IMG/VR virus record: IMGVR_UViG_3300007760_000005
Span: 1-64,000 of that record
Length of the DNA: 64,000 nucleotides
Strand: one strand, 5' to 3'
Source of the DNA: a virus
Below are positions 54,313-62,202 of the stretch, in pieces (position 1 is the first letter of the stretch; each line of letters begins with the position of its first letter). The notes below the pieces were generated by a model. The model had not been told where the DNA came from. It made no database searches and saw nothing but the letters and a program-made list of their open reading frames with translations. Position numbers and translations under genes: made by a program.

Positions 54313-55399
54313 ATCCCAGATATTCGTGCGCCCAACAGACACGGTTCGTGTCGTGCTTCCAGTTGTGGAAGAACTCCTCTTCAGGTCGGTCTTTCTGGTC
54401 TGTCCGTAGCTGATAGCTGTGGGCGGTAGCTTTCCATTTGGGGGAGGCTTCTCGGTACTGACCAAGGCGAGGGTGGGCTGTGCGACTAAAGAAGCGGCCT
54501 CCCCTTTCAAGGTAAATCTCCCCAAGCATCTCTGAAAAGCGGGGGCCGATACCCATGCCCTGATATTGGGGCAGCACGACCGTCCTGTGCTCTCTCCAGC
54601 CGCCTTTCACGACTGCGTGGGGGAAACATAGCACCGAGCCGAAAACCACAGGAGCGTTCTCCCACAGCCCCACGTAGCAATGTGAGGATTTGCTGATTTC
54701 TGCCGTCAGATAGTGAGCCGACGCAAAAAGGGGCCATACATCATGGCGACATCGGTGGACGTCCAGTTTGATGGTCGGTCGATGAAGCCACCTCCCCACG
54801 GTGAGGGAACCATCCACCGTGTTAAACACCCAATCTGGTTGAAGCCAAGGAAGTATATCTTCGTGGCATGTTGCCACTATGATATTCGTCCACCCTTTAT
54901 TCGTTGCGATCCGTTTGAGGGATCTGGAACAGCTTTTCGCCGTTTCTCGGTCAACGACCGAAGTAAACTCATCGAAGACCGCACCGTCCCCCATACTCCG
55001 AGCCAAATCTGCCCGAAAAGACTCCCCTACGGAGAGCACATGGTACGGCTTCATCCAAGAGGGGATTGAGTTTAGACCCACAGCGGAAAGACGTTGTAGA
55101 GCCTCTTCTGGGGTCTTGAAATGAGACACAATCGCTCGATCCCGATCCCATGTGTGCTGCACAGGCTTTCCAAAGTTGTTCAGAAATAAGGACTTACCTG
55201 TTCCGCTTGGGCCTACAACAGCACCAATCGTAAAGGTTTCTGGCAAATCCTGAGGCACCGCCCAAGGCTCAAAAGAAATGGTGCCATCGAACTCATAGTC
55301 AAAAGCGGCAGAGGCGTGTTTCGTAAACTCGTCTACCTGAACATGAGAGACAACAGGCTCCTTTTTAGTTTGCTCCCCGAAGAGATCGAGTATTGACAT
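54251..55399 (-). CDS. ABC-type ATPase fused to GNAT acetyltransferase
   Basis: The ATG at 55397-55399 is chosen because AAAAGGA lies six bases upstream; an earlier ATG at 55423 lacks one. The 382-residue protein has Walker A GPSGTGKS (63-70), signature LSVGE (122-126), Walker B VFDEFTSVVD (141-150) and H-loop CHED (178-181). A GNAT half follows, with the acetyl-CoA loop PQYQGMGIG (277-285). This fits the COG2401 class of ABC ATPase joined to a predicted acetyltransferase. Substrate is unknown; acylation of a nucleic acid or protein is inference. It converges on the plus-strand structural gene. Confidence 0.78.
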   Translation of the reverse strand: MSILDLFGEQTKKEPVVSHVQVDEFTKHASAAFDYEFDGTISFEPWAVPQDLPETFTIGAVVGPSGTGKSLFLNNFGKPVQHTWDRDRAIVSHFKTPEEALQRLSAVGLNSIPSWMKPYHVLSVGESFRADLARSMGDGAVFDEFTSVVDRETAKSCSRSLKRIATNKGWTNIIVATCHEDILPWLQPDWVFNTVDGSLTVGRWLHRPTIKLDVHRCRHDVWPLFASAHYLTAEISKSSHCYVGLWENAPVVFGSVLCFPHAVVKGGWREHRTVVLPQYQGMGIGPRFSEMLGEIYLERGGRFFSRTAHPRLGQYREASPKWKATAHSYQLRTDQKDRPEEEFFHNWKHDTNRVCWAHEYLGSIESSEGQEHLDPHAVQKPT

Positions 55400-55467
55400 A
55401 GCGTATCCTTTTGTTCCCCTCATACTACCCGTCCCTTACTGAAAGACAGGTAGGTTTAGCCCCCCTT

Positions 55468-55695
55468 CTATGGGACGTTTTCTCGACACTTACAATGAAA
55501 AGCTGTGACTTGTTCCACCTGCCCCGCCCCACAAGTTTCGACACACAGCCGCACATAGTCGTCGTTCAAAGTGATGTGTAAAATGAGCCATATCAACCCC
55601 ACAAGGGCGATTAGACTTACAATTACCCAACCGATGGTACGCCACCTCGCCGCCCCCTCGTACTCTTTTTTGTGGTTGGGTATGTTGTATGACAA
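55468..55695 (-). CDS. Small single-pass membrane protein
   Basis: TTG 55693-55695 is used as the start, preceded by GAAGGA on this strand. The 75-residue product has a hydrophobic segment WVIVSLIALVGLIWLILHITL (about 23-43) and a C-terminal Cys-rich tail (CVETCGAG ... FHCKC). It lies behind the ABC-GNAT gene on the same strand. Function unknown. Confidence 0.5.
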   Translation of the reverse strand: MSYNIPNHKKEYEGAARWRTIGWVIVSLIALVGLIWLILHITLNDDYVRLCVETCGAGQVEQVTAFHCKCRENVP

Positions 55696-55812
55696 GAGAA
55701 ACCCGTCCTTCGGTAATAAGAGACTTTACCTGTGGGCGGGGTAGCAAACGATTCGTGCGATCAAGTGCGATAAAAGCCTTATCCTCTTGCTGTAATAAAG
55801 GTAGGGGTTCAC

Positions 55813-56169
55813 ATGGCTCAAGTTGGCGACACATATACCTTCACGGTTGCGTTCTTTGATGGCTTCAATGCTCCACTGATTGTGCCCGATCCAGAAATCG
55901 AAATCTTTTCTTTCGATGCGAATGGGACAAAGGTGGTGTTGGTTGCGGCGGGTACAGAAATGGTCGCCGTAGAAGATGATATCGGTCGATATGCGTATAC
56001 GTATCAGATTGATCTTGAATACTCCTTAGCCCCTACCATATTTGCAATGATGTCAGGAACCGACCCTGAGAGTGCGAGTCCGATTATCGTGGAAGAACAA
56101 CTCCACCTTGTCTCTGGCTCTGGCTCTGGGGGGAATCAGATGGTCGCTCGGTTTGTAAAGGGCGGCTGA
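55813..56169 (+). CDS. Virion structural protein, Ig-like
   Basis: GGTAGGGG precedes ATG 55813. The 118-residue beta protein (YTFTVAFFDGFNAPLIVPDPEIEIFSFDANGTKVVLVAAGTEM ... IGRYAYTYQID) resembles small Ig-like tail components and shares style with the protein at 53419. It stands just upstream of the tRNA-like element. Confidence 0.45.
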   Translation: MAQVGDTYTFTVAFFDGFNAPLIVPDPEIEIFSFDANGTKVVLVAAGTEMVAVEDDIGRYAYTYQIDLEYSLAPTIFAMMSGTDPESASPIIVEEQLHLVSGSGSGGNQMVARFVKGG

Positions 56170-56175
56170 TCTCTC

Positions 56176-56277
56176 GGTGGGGCGACCTTGGTCAAAAGGT
56201 GGTGACCAGAGGTAAAGCATGGTTATGCCGGGTCGAGCGACCCTCGACCGTGGGTGCAATTCCCACCCTCACCGCCA
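56176..56277 (+). tRNA. tRNA-Ser-like RNA with unusual anticodon arm
   Basis: The acceptor arm GGTGGGG (56176-56182) pairs with CCTCACC (56267-56273, one G-U), followed by G73 and encoded CCA. The T-arm is GTGGG-TGCAATT-CCCAC, the D-arm ACC-TTGGTCAAAA-GGT, and the long variable arm is a perfect seven-pair GGTCGAG/CTCGACC. The acceptor end and long arm fit tRNA-Ser. The anticodon region (56201-56230) does not give a normal 5-bp stem with a seven-base loop; GACCA/TGGTT closes an 11-base loop, so no anticodon is assigned. T55 is G. It could be a degenerate, modified or decoy tRNA. Confidence 0.5.
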
Positions 56278-56344
56278 TTGGACGGTTTCTTAGACCCCAT
56301 ATTAGGCTTTACCATTTATAGTTTCAGTAGGTTGGGAGGATAAC

Positions 56345-56926
56345 ATGCTTCCTTTAGCCTACTGGCCTGATGAGCGGCTTACTAAAAGATGCGAACCCGT
56401 AGAGCGGATGGACGATTCGCTTTTGCTTTTCATCGAATCTTTGAAGAAGACTATGCGAGAAGAACAGGGGATCGGGATCGCCGCCCCCCAAGTCGGAGTC
56501 CATCTTCGAGTATGTTTGGTTCAAGAACGCTTTGACGAAGAGCCATTGGTCCTAATCAACCCTGTCGTAGAAGCGTCTTCTAAAAAGAAAACTTGGTTCG
56601 GTGAGGGCTGTCTTTCTTTTCCGGGGCTGTTCATAGAAATCGCCCGACCCCGTTGGGTTGATGTGGCGTATCTTGATCTCAATATGAAACGGCATGTTCG
56701 TCGGTTTGATGGCTTACCTTTGGCCGTCTGCGTCCAACACGAAATAGACCACCTCAATGGGATTACTTTTTTGGATCGTGTTTCCCGTCAGGAGCGTCGG
56801 AAAGCACTTCGGACTTGGAAGCAACCTTGGACGGAGTTTCCCCCACCCCGTAATACTCAAGCAAAGTCGGATGGTCCGAAAGCCTCTCGCAAGAAAAGGC
56901 GGGCGGGCGGTCGAAAGAAGAAATGA
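56345..56926 (+). CDS. def: Peptide deformylase
   Basis: The 193-residue protein has all three family motifs: GIGIAAPQVG (42-51), EGCLSFPG (87-94, metal-binding Cys) and QHEIDHLNG (131-139, metal-binding His pair and catalytic Glu). The enzyme removes the N-formyl group from new proteins. The C-terminal tail beyond about 165 is basic and disordered, an addition to the usual 165-170-residue core. GTTGGGAGGATAAC precedes the ATG. A minus-strand gene overlaps the tail. Phage deformylases are known; the metal site here looks intact. Confidence 0.93.
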   Translation: MLPLAYWPDERLTKRCEPVERMDDSLLLFIESLKKTMREEQGIGIAAPQVGVHLRVCLVQERFDEEPLVLINPVVEASSKKKTWFGEGCLSFPGLFIEIARPRWVDVAYLDLNMKRHVRRFDGLPLAVCVQHEIDHLNGITFLDRVSRQERRKALRTWKQPWTEFPPPRNTQAKSDGPKASRKKRRAGGRKKK

Positions 56927-57038
56927 TCTTCTCCACTCTTTGATCCCCAACAGGGCAGTCACAGTACACACGAAGAACTCGCCCATAACGGTAGATGAGC
57001 AGTTCCCCGAAACCGTGGCAGTGAGCGCAATTCGACAT
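56763..57038 (-). CDS. Small zinc-finger protein, antisense to the deformylase tail
   Basis: ATG 57036-57038 is preceded on this strand by GAGAGG at good spacing. The 91-residue protein starts MSNCAHCHGFGELLIYRYGRVLRVYCDCPVG, a CxxCxGxG / CxC metal-binding pattern. The rest is charged. It overlaps the deformylase 3' end by 164 bases on the other strand. The motif and ribosome site argue that it is real. Function unknown. Confidence 0.55.
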   Translation of the reverse strand: MSNCAHCHGFGELLIYRYGRVLRVYCDCPVGDQRVEKIISSFDRPPAFSCERLSDHPTLLEYYGVGETPSKVASKSEVLSDAPDGKHDPKK

Positions 57039-57090
57039 TCGCCTACCTCTCAATGGGGAGGCTATGCAGACACCATTGATGAGGGTTTAT

Positions 57091-57441
57091 ATGTATGATC
57101 AAAACAAGTATGTGGCGACGATTGTTCGTTGGGTAGATGGGGATACGGTGGAGTTGAGCGTGGACCTTGGGCAGAGCGTCCATGTCGTGAACAAGTACCG
57201 TCTTGCTCGGATAGATGCGCCGGAAATCCGCCGAAAGGCGGGGGTGACAGCTTCCGAGAAAAAGGCTGGCCTCAAACTACTGGAAGACTTGAAAGAAGAG
57301 TTCCCTGTCGGCACCAAGTTTTTCGTGTCCACCAATAAAGCAGGGAAGTATGGCCGCTACTTGGTGGAGATGTACTTGCCTGAAACGGGGGAGTGTTTGA
57401 ACGACCTTCTCGTGGAAAGAGGTCGGGTCAAATACTATTAG
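57091..57441 (+). CDS. SNase-like nuclease
   Basis: The 116-residue protein shows the staphylococcal-nuclease fold: ATIVRWVDGDTVELSVDLG, RLARIDAPEIRRK (active-site Arg and Asp positions) and AGKYGRYLVEMYLP with a second Arg. ATG 57091 has GAGGG five bases upstream; the ATG at 57064 has its site too close. Such nucleases degrade DNA or RNA with calcium. It has no signal peptide, so it acts in the cytoplasm or virion. Minus-strand genes converge on it with a four-base overlap. Confidence 0.75.
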   Translation: MYDQNKYVATIVRWVDGDTVELSVDLGQSVHVVNKYRLARIDAPEIRRKAGVTASEKKAGLKLLEDLKEEFPVGTKFFVSTNKAGKYGRYLVEMYLPETGECLNDLLVERGRVKYY

Positions 57442-57794
57442 TGTTCGGAATGTATTTCCTGCCACTTCGATAGAATCTCTTCGTACCCGGCATGTGGACC
57501 CCCTGTGAGCCACATTTTGTTAGGCTCTTGGTAGGGGGAGATCACAAGTCGTGAGTAGCCTCCGTTTGAGAGGTACACAATCCAATCAAAAGAATTGTGC
57601 TCGATCAAAGCGGCGGCTGCTTCTTTGTCCATTATTTCTGTGGCAGCGTCTCGCTTGTCTTTACCTGTTAGGTAGAGGTCGATGGTGTTGACCGCTGAAA
57701 CAAGGACACTCTCCGCATTTGCGGGAGGTCTTTGAAGTTCCAGAGCGGTACAAACTTTTAGAATGTTTTGAACGGCTTCTTTTGCTTTATCCAT
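57438..57794 (-). CDS. Hypothetical protein
   Basis: The 118-residue acidic protein (MDKAKEAVQNILKVCTALELQ ... FDWIVYLSNGGYSRLVISPYQEPNKMW) is not recognised. It overlaps the preceding gene on the same strand by eight bases, forming a two-gene minus-strand unit read against the nuclease. Confidence 0.5.
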   Translation of the reverse strand: MDKAKEAVQNILKVCTALELQRPPANAESVLVSAVNTIDLYLTGKDKRDAATEIMDKEAAAALIEHNSFDWIVYLSNGGYSRLVISPYQEPNKMWLTGGPHAGYEEILSKWQEIHSEH

Positions 57795-58506
57795 TAGAGG
57801 ACTCCTTTACGCCTTCGATGAATTTACCCATCTGCGAAGCCAAGGCTTCACGAGCCGCTTGAGCGATGGGGGCGGCGGTACTGTCATCCTCCCACATGGT
57901 CATTTCCCACAAGTTTTCGGAGATGGCGGATTCAGTGGCTTCTTTGACGTTTCTGTGGACCATGAACCACTCAAACTCATCTGCTTGGCACCATGCTCGA
58001 ATCAAGGCGACACAGTCTTCGCCCCAAGGGTGTTCTTCGTGGGGGTTGGAGCGGTGATACCGAAGGTAGTCCTCTGGATCGTGATCGTACTCATCAACAG
58101 CTTCTTTCTGCGCTTCGGTGAGCACCTTTTCGATTTCCGCAATCAAACCCTTTACGGTGACAGGGTACTTGGAGTTCGCTTCGTCAGCCCATGAGGTGGC
58201 TTTACCCTCATTTTGAGAGTGTATCGAGTAATTGAAGGAGTAGAAGTCGCTTTGCGCTCCCGCAAGGATACGAGAAGGGATGTCATATCCGTACTCCCAA
58301 GCTAAAATGTAAGACAGGCCCATATTGAACCAGACACAAGGGAGGTTTTCGATCCGAGAGTCACGAGCCGTGAAGTAGGCCCGCTTTGCCCGTGAGCAGA
58401 AAAGCTCGAACATATCGGGATGCTTGCGAACAAACTCCGTTGTCCATTTGGAAAAAAGTTGTGACCGTTCATCCATCGGTGGTTTGGCTATTGCTTTTAC
58501 ATTCAT
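57787..58506 (-). CDS. Hypothetical protein
   Basis: ATG 58504-58506 follows GAGAGGGAACC on this strand. The 239-residue protein has a helical N-terminal half (LFSKWTTEFVRKHPDMFELFCSRAKRAYF), aromatic segments (WFNMGLSYILAWEYGYD), a very acidic middle and a helical end. No family recognised. It leads the minus-strand pair with the gene at 57438. Confidence 0.5.
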   Translation of the reverse strand: MNVKAIAKPPMDERSQLFSKWTTEFVRKHPDMFELFCSRAKRAYFTARDSRIENLPCVWFNMGLSYILAWEYGYDIPSRILAGAQSDFYSFNYSIHSQNEGKATSWADEANSKYPVTVKGLIAEIEKVLTEAQKEAVDEYDHDPEDYLRYHRSNPHEEHPWGEDCVALIRAWCQADEFEWFMVHRNVKEATESAISENLWEMTMWEDDSTAAPIAQAAREALASQMGKFIEGVKESSNG

Positions 58507-58605
58507 GGTTCCCTCTCTATAGGGCCGCCTATTGTTTGGACGGGCCTGCATCCTCAATGGGATTACCGTTAGAGGTTGAAATTAGCCCCCCCGAAGGAGA
58601 TTCTT

Positions 58606-58887
58606 GTGAGTAACAGCCACGCACTGATTGACACAGCCAGCAAGATTTTAGCGATCTTGGTGATCCCCCTTATTTTATGGGCGGTTAGGCTGGAAGTTCA
58701 GTTGGCGACGGCGGAGGTCGAACGGCAGAATCTCCAAGTTCAAGTGAAGCAGTTGTCGGACGACAACGCTTCGGTTTTGGCCTCTCTCCAATCAAATACG
58801 GTAGCTTTAGAACGCCTGTCCGAAGCGATGGGTTATGTGAAGCTCCGAGTAGACGAGATTAAAGCGGAGATGAACCATGAAAGGTAA
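58606..58887 (+). CDS. Membrane-anchored coiled-coil protein (possible inner spanin)
   Basis: GTG 58606 follows GAAGGAGA by good spacing. The 93-residue protein has one N-terminal membrane segment (LAILVIPLILWAVRL) and then a coiled coil (LATAEVERQNLQVQVKQLSDDNASVLASLQSNTVALERL). The layout and the overlap by the next gene resemble Rz/Rz1 spanins, which fuse membranes at lysis. No holin or endolysin is recognised in the window, so the call is tentative. Confidence 0.45.
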   Translation: MSNSHALIDTASKILAILVIPLILWAVRLEVQLATAEVERQNLQVQVKQLSDDNASVLASLQSNTVALERLSEAMGYVKLRVDEIKAEMNHER

Positions 58888-59110
58888 GCGAATATACGGG
58901 GCCATTTTCTTCGCCTTGGTTTTGTCTTGCGTTTTCTCTTTCCGTGAGACAAGCCCCGCACCAGCCCCGAAAGCTGAGATCGTGCCATCCGCAAGGGCGG
59001 AAACACGACGGGTAGTGTTAGAGCAAAGAGCTATTGTGGACGAACTTCAACGCACGGCAGATTCTCTTGAAAAGGATGTTGATGCCATACATAACGAAAT
59101 TTGTCCTTGA
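58877..59110 (+). CDS. Small exported protein (possible outer spanin)
   Basis: The 77-residue protein starts MKGKRIYGAIFFALVLSCVFSF, a signal peptide with a LSC lipobox-like site, then a Pro/Ala segment and a helix. It overlaps the end of the membrane coiled-coil gene by 11 bases, as outer spanins do. Evidence is structural only. Confidence 0.4.
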   Translation: MKGKRIYGAIFFALVLSCVFSFRETSPAPAPKAEIVPSARAETRRVVLEQRAIVDELQRTADSLEKDVDAIHNEICP

Positions 59111-59195
59111 GTTTCAGTAAGCCCTCTATGGACGGGGGTAAAGTAAGGCGCACCGAAGCTGGTGCTTGGCTTTTACCCGATAGGAGAGTTCAATA

Positions 59196-59648
59196 ATGTT
59201 TGGAAAGAAAAAGTCCAAGAATACTGATGATGGTGCAGTTGAGACAGCCACCGAAGCAGTTGAGGAAACCGTAACCGCCGAAGCTGATGGTACTGAAACC
59301 GCTTCGGTATCTGCACCTGAAGATGTCGCTAAAGCAACGGAAGAAGCCGTGTCAGCGACAACTGAAACCCTGACCGTACCCGAAGCGGATATGGCGGTTT
59401 TGAACCGTTTCCGCATGGCGGGCGAGGATTGTGTGAAGGAGCTTGGGAATATTGAAATTCGCAAGGCTCGGATCATCGCTTCTTATGGTCAGTTGGAATC
59501 CGCCTCGCAAAACAAGCTCCGAGAAATCGGGGAATCCTTGGGGATCGCTGAAGGGTCAGGCTGGTCTGTGAATCCAGATGGCACTGTAGTTGTTCAAAGC
59601 ACCCCTGGAGCCATGGGAGAGGCAGCCGAAGCACCCTCAGAAGGGTAG
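59196..59648 (+). CDS. Virion-block protein
   Basis: GATAGGAGAGTTCAATA precedes the ATG. The 150-residue protein has a disordered Thr/Glu/Ala-rich N-terminal half and a helical half (MAVLNRFRMAGEDCVKELGNIEIRKARIIASYGQLESASQNKLREIGESLGI) similar in style to structural phage proteins. Role unknown; it opens the final plus-strand virion run. Confidence 0.45.
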   Translation: MFGKKKSKNTDDGAVETATEAVEETVTAEADGTETASVSAPEDVAKATEEAVSATTETLTVPEADMAVLNRFRMAGEDCVKELGNIEIRKARIIASYGQLESASQNKLREIGESLGIAEGSGWSVNPDGTVVVQSTPGAMGEAAEAPSEG

Positions 59649-59660
59649 TAGGAGGTTGCT

Positions 59661-61025
59661 TTGACTGCTGGCTGGGAGACATCGACGGGAGATAAGCCTT
59701 CTCCGCCTCAAAACGGGATGGCTTTTAGCCCCTATAAAGTAGGGGTTTATGATCTTCGATGGGACAACCCCGCCCTACTGTCAGCTAATACTCCTTGGAC
59801 TATCCTTGGGGTAAATGTGTATCGGTCTGACGCATCAGACCGTGGCCCCTATCGTCGGGTCAACGAAGTCCCCGTTGGAGGGGCTTTCTATCGGGACAGA
59901 ACAGTTAATGTTTTGGTGCGGCAAGAGGTTGTCGATTTCGACAATTCTTGGGTCAATAAGGGCGATGCCTCGAACAGTCGTAGGTGGTCCTTTCGCAGTA
60001 AGCACCCTATGGTCAAAAAAGATGGCCGTGGGGTATTTGCGAATTCGCCCTCGGATCTTGTTGTTGAGATTGCTGGCGAGCCTGTTGAGGTTCAGCAAGT
60101 GTTTGGTCGCACGGGTGAGGTAATCCTGACCAACCATGCGACTTATGATGTTGGACGAGAGAAGTACGCAGACCCAACCACCATAGACGAAAACACATCG
60201 GTCACGGTTTCGTACTACCGAAACAAGAACCTTACGCCAGGGGTCGCCCTTGACCGTAAGGTTTTTTACCGTCTAACCACCGTTGCCGTCACCGAAAATG
60301 GGTTGGTTGAGACGGCTTTAGAGAACTGCCATCCTGTTACGCCAACGGCCATCGAGGAGTTGGATTACATTTGGAAAGAGGCTGTTCGCCGCAATCAGTG
60401 GATTCTTCAGCAAGGTGGCGAGCGAGTAAAGGCTTTTGTCCGAAAGACTACGGGAACGCATTGTTCTTGTGGGATGGACGAGCAGGATCTTGAATACAAC
60501 AAGCAAGCCTCCCAACGATGCCGTTTGTGTTTTGGCACGGGCTATATCGGGGGCTACGAAGGCCCTTACGACATTATTATCGCCCCCGAAGATGGGGATC
60601 GTCGTGTGTCCCAAACCCCGATGGGCCGACGAGTGGAGATGCAGTACGAGGTTTTCATGGGGCCAAGCCCCATGCTTACGATGCGAGACTTTATCGTTAA
60701 GCAAACAAATGAGAGATACAGCGTAGGGGCCGTTCGTCGCCCCACTAATCGAGGGAATGTTTTACAGCAGCACTTTACGATTGGGATCATTGACCAACAG
60801 GACATTCGTTTTGAGGTTCCCATCGATGGAACTGATTCCATGGTCTTCCCTGAAACTCGATACAGCCACAGTGCTGTGGCTCCCGCTGCGGGACAGCATG
60901 ACCATTCTCCCCCCTTTCCTATCGGCACTGATAGTACGACCCCCATGCAAACTGAAAAGAGCAATTTCCCCGATGAGACGGAGAAACGAGGCCGTACCCC
61001 TGTGTGGGATAACATTGAGAAGTAG
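59661..61025 (+). CDS. Virion structural protein with Cys-finger
   Basis: TTG 59661 is chosen for the GGAGG five bases upstream. The 454-residue protein has a fibronectin-like N-terminal module (LGVNVYRSDASDRGPYRRVNEVPVGGAFYRD). A zinc-finger-like CSC ... CRLCFGTGYIGGYEGPYDI (about 270-300) and a beta-rich end follow. This CxC...CxxCFGTG pattern is a type I recall in neck or baseplate proteins of large phages. Its neighbour is an HK97 gp10-like protein, which supports a head-tail joining role. Confidence 0.55.
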   Translation: MTAGWETSTGDKPSPPQNGMAFSPYKVGVYDLRWDNPALLSANTPWTILGVNVYRSDASDRGPYRRVNEVPVGGAFYRDRTVNVLVRQEVVDFDNSWVNKGDASNSRRWSFRSKHPMVKKDGRGVFANSPSDLVVEIAGEPVEVQQVFGRTGEVILTNHATYDVGREKYADPTTIDENTSVTVSYYRNKNLTPGVALDRKVFYRLTTVAVTENGLVETALENCHPVTPTAIEELDYIWKEAVRRNQWILQQGGERVKAFVRKTTGTHCSCGMDEQDLEYNKQASQRCRLCFGTGYIGGYEGPYDIIIAPEDGDRRVSQTPMGRRVEMQYEVFMGPSPMLTMRDFIVKQTNERYSVGAVRRPTNRGNVLQQHFTIGIIDQQDIRFEVPIDGTDSMVFPETRYSHSAVAPAAGQHDHSPPFPIGTDSTTPMQTEKSNFPDETEKRGRTPVWDNIEK

Positions 61026-61034
61026 GGGGGATAA

Positions 61035-61559
61035 GTGGCAGAGCAACCGTTTCGAGTCAAAGGTATTTACGGCGGCCCTTTAGCTAAGAAGGGTGGGTTC
61101 CGAACCAGCCCCTCCAATACAATTTTGGCGAAGTTGGGGGATAAGTGCATCGAGTTCATCAAGCAAGAAGCTATGAAGGTAGCCGGTCGCTCCAAGTCGA
61201 TCCCCCGCTCTGAAAAGTTCTTCAACTCTTTTTCGTGGTCTTTGAGAGGTAAAAGTACGATTGAGATTCAATCGTCTTGGCCTCATATGAAGCCTGAAGC
61301 ATACATGGAGGGAAAGAAAGGCTGGCGAGTAGGTGCGCCGGGGAAGGTTATTCCGCTCATCGATAAGAAATCGGGAGAGTTAATCTTCCGAACCATGCCC
61401 GCCAAACTAAAGAAGGGGCCTTGTTCAGACAATATCTGGTGTCATCCAGGGATCGCTAAACACACCTTCATCCAGAGGGCTATCCAGAGGGCTAAGAAAG
61501 CCATCTTGGACGAATACGGGACCACAATGGTCGGCCATGCCTTAGGGAAGAAGCAATGA
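61035..61559 (+). CDS. HK97 gp10-like neck/tail-completion protein
   Basis: GTG 61035 follows GGGGGGAT. The 174-residue basic protein has CHPGIAKHTFIQRAIQRAKKAILDEYG at the C-terminus, matching the gp10-family pattern of a HPG turn followed by a helix of basic residues. Such proteins join head and tail. It overlaps the next start by four bases. Confidence 0.5.
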   Translation: MAEQPFRVKGIYGGPLAKKGGFRTSPSNTILAKLGDKCIEFIKQEAMKVAGRSKSIPRSEKFFNSFSWSLRGKSTIEIQSSWPHMKPEAYMEGKKGWRVGAPGKVIPLIDKKSGELIFRTMPAKLKKGPCSDNIWCHPGIAKHTFIQRAIQRAKKAILDEYGTTMVGHALGKKQ

Positions 61560-62191
61560 AAACCGTGATTTTAACGTGTCGCATGGACAGGATTTCCCTG
61601 CCTGAATTTGGGGTTGTGCTAACGAGAGGAGAGCGGTTGGAGATCCCCGAACAGGACGCTATGCGCTCAGTTGAGGTTCAGCGGGCTATTCGGCTCGGAG
61701 GTTTATCCTTTAAGACGAAGCAAGCTCCTCGAATCCGAGACACTTCTCGAAGAAACGCCCCGAAGAAACGCAAGCCGAAGAACAAGATTCCGACACCAAA
61801 TTTTGAAGATCGTATGAAAGAGATGATTTCTGGTGCTCTCCGGGATCATCTTGTTCAGATTTCGAGCACCCTTGAAAACCAAAAAGCTCCAGCGCCCGTA
61901 GTCGCTCCCGCCCCCGCTCCTCCAGCGGCCCAAGTCGATACGGAGGTTCTTGCATCCATGTTGAAAGAAATGTTGGGTAATTTACCCATTGTTCAAAACG
62001 CTGGTGCCGTCCAAGGTGGGCAGCACCCATCGGCTTTAGTCGATGATACGCCTATGTTTATTCCTGAGGGTATCGTGTCAGGTGAGTTGAAGGCTGATAT
62101 CGATACCTCCAGCACATCTTCAAAGGGTTCCTCTGTGGATGCGGCTACTGAGGCATTAAGGCAACTCAGGAAAGCTAAGAAGAAAAAATAA
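61556..62191 (+). CDS. Virion structural protein
   Basis: The 211-residue protein has a small N-terminal domain (TCRMDRISLPEFGVVLTRGERLEIPEQDAMRSVEVQRAIRLGGLSF) of a kind found in neck or tail genes, followed by Pro/Ala-rich and Ser/Thr-rich linkers. The C-terminus is basic helical (AATEALRQLRKAKKKK). No enzyme motif. It precedes the actin-like gene. Confidence 0.45.
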   Translation: MKTVILTCRMDRISLPEFGVVLTRGERLEIPEQDAMRSVEVQRAIRLGGLSFKTKQAPRIRDTSRRNAPKKRKPKNKIPTPNFEDRMKEMISGALRDHLVQISSTLENQKAPAPVVAPAPAPPAAQVDTEVLASMLKEMLGNLPIVQNAGAVQGGQHPSALVDDTPMFIPEGIVSGELKADIDTSSTSSKGSSVDAATEALRQLRKAKKKK

Positions 62192-62202
62192 GGAGTCCTA
62201 AA

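Noticed and set aside
54713-55069. Plus-strand frame antisense to the ABC-GNAT gene
   Set aside because: The minus strand carries a full set of ATPase and acetyltransferase motifs; the plus frame has none.
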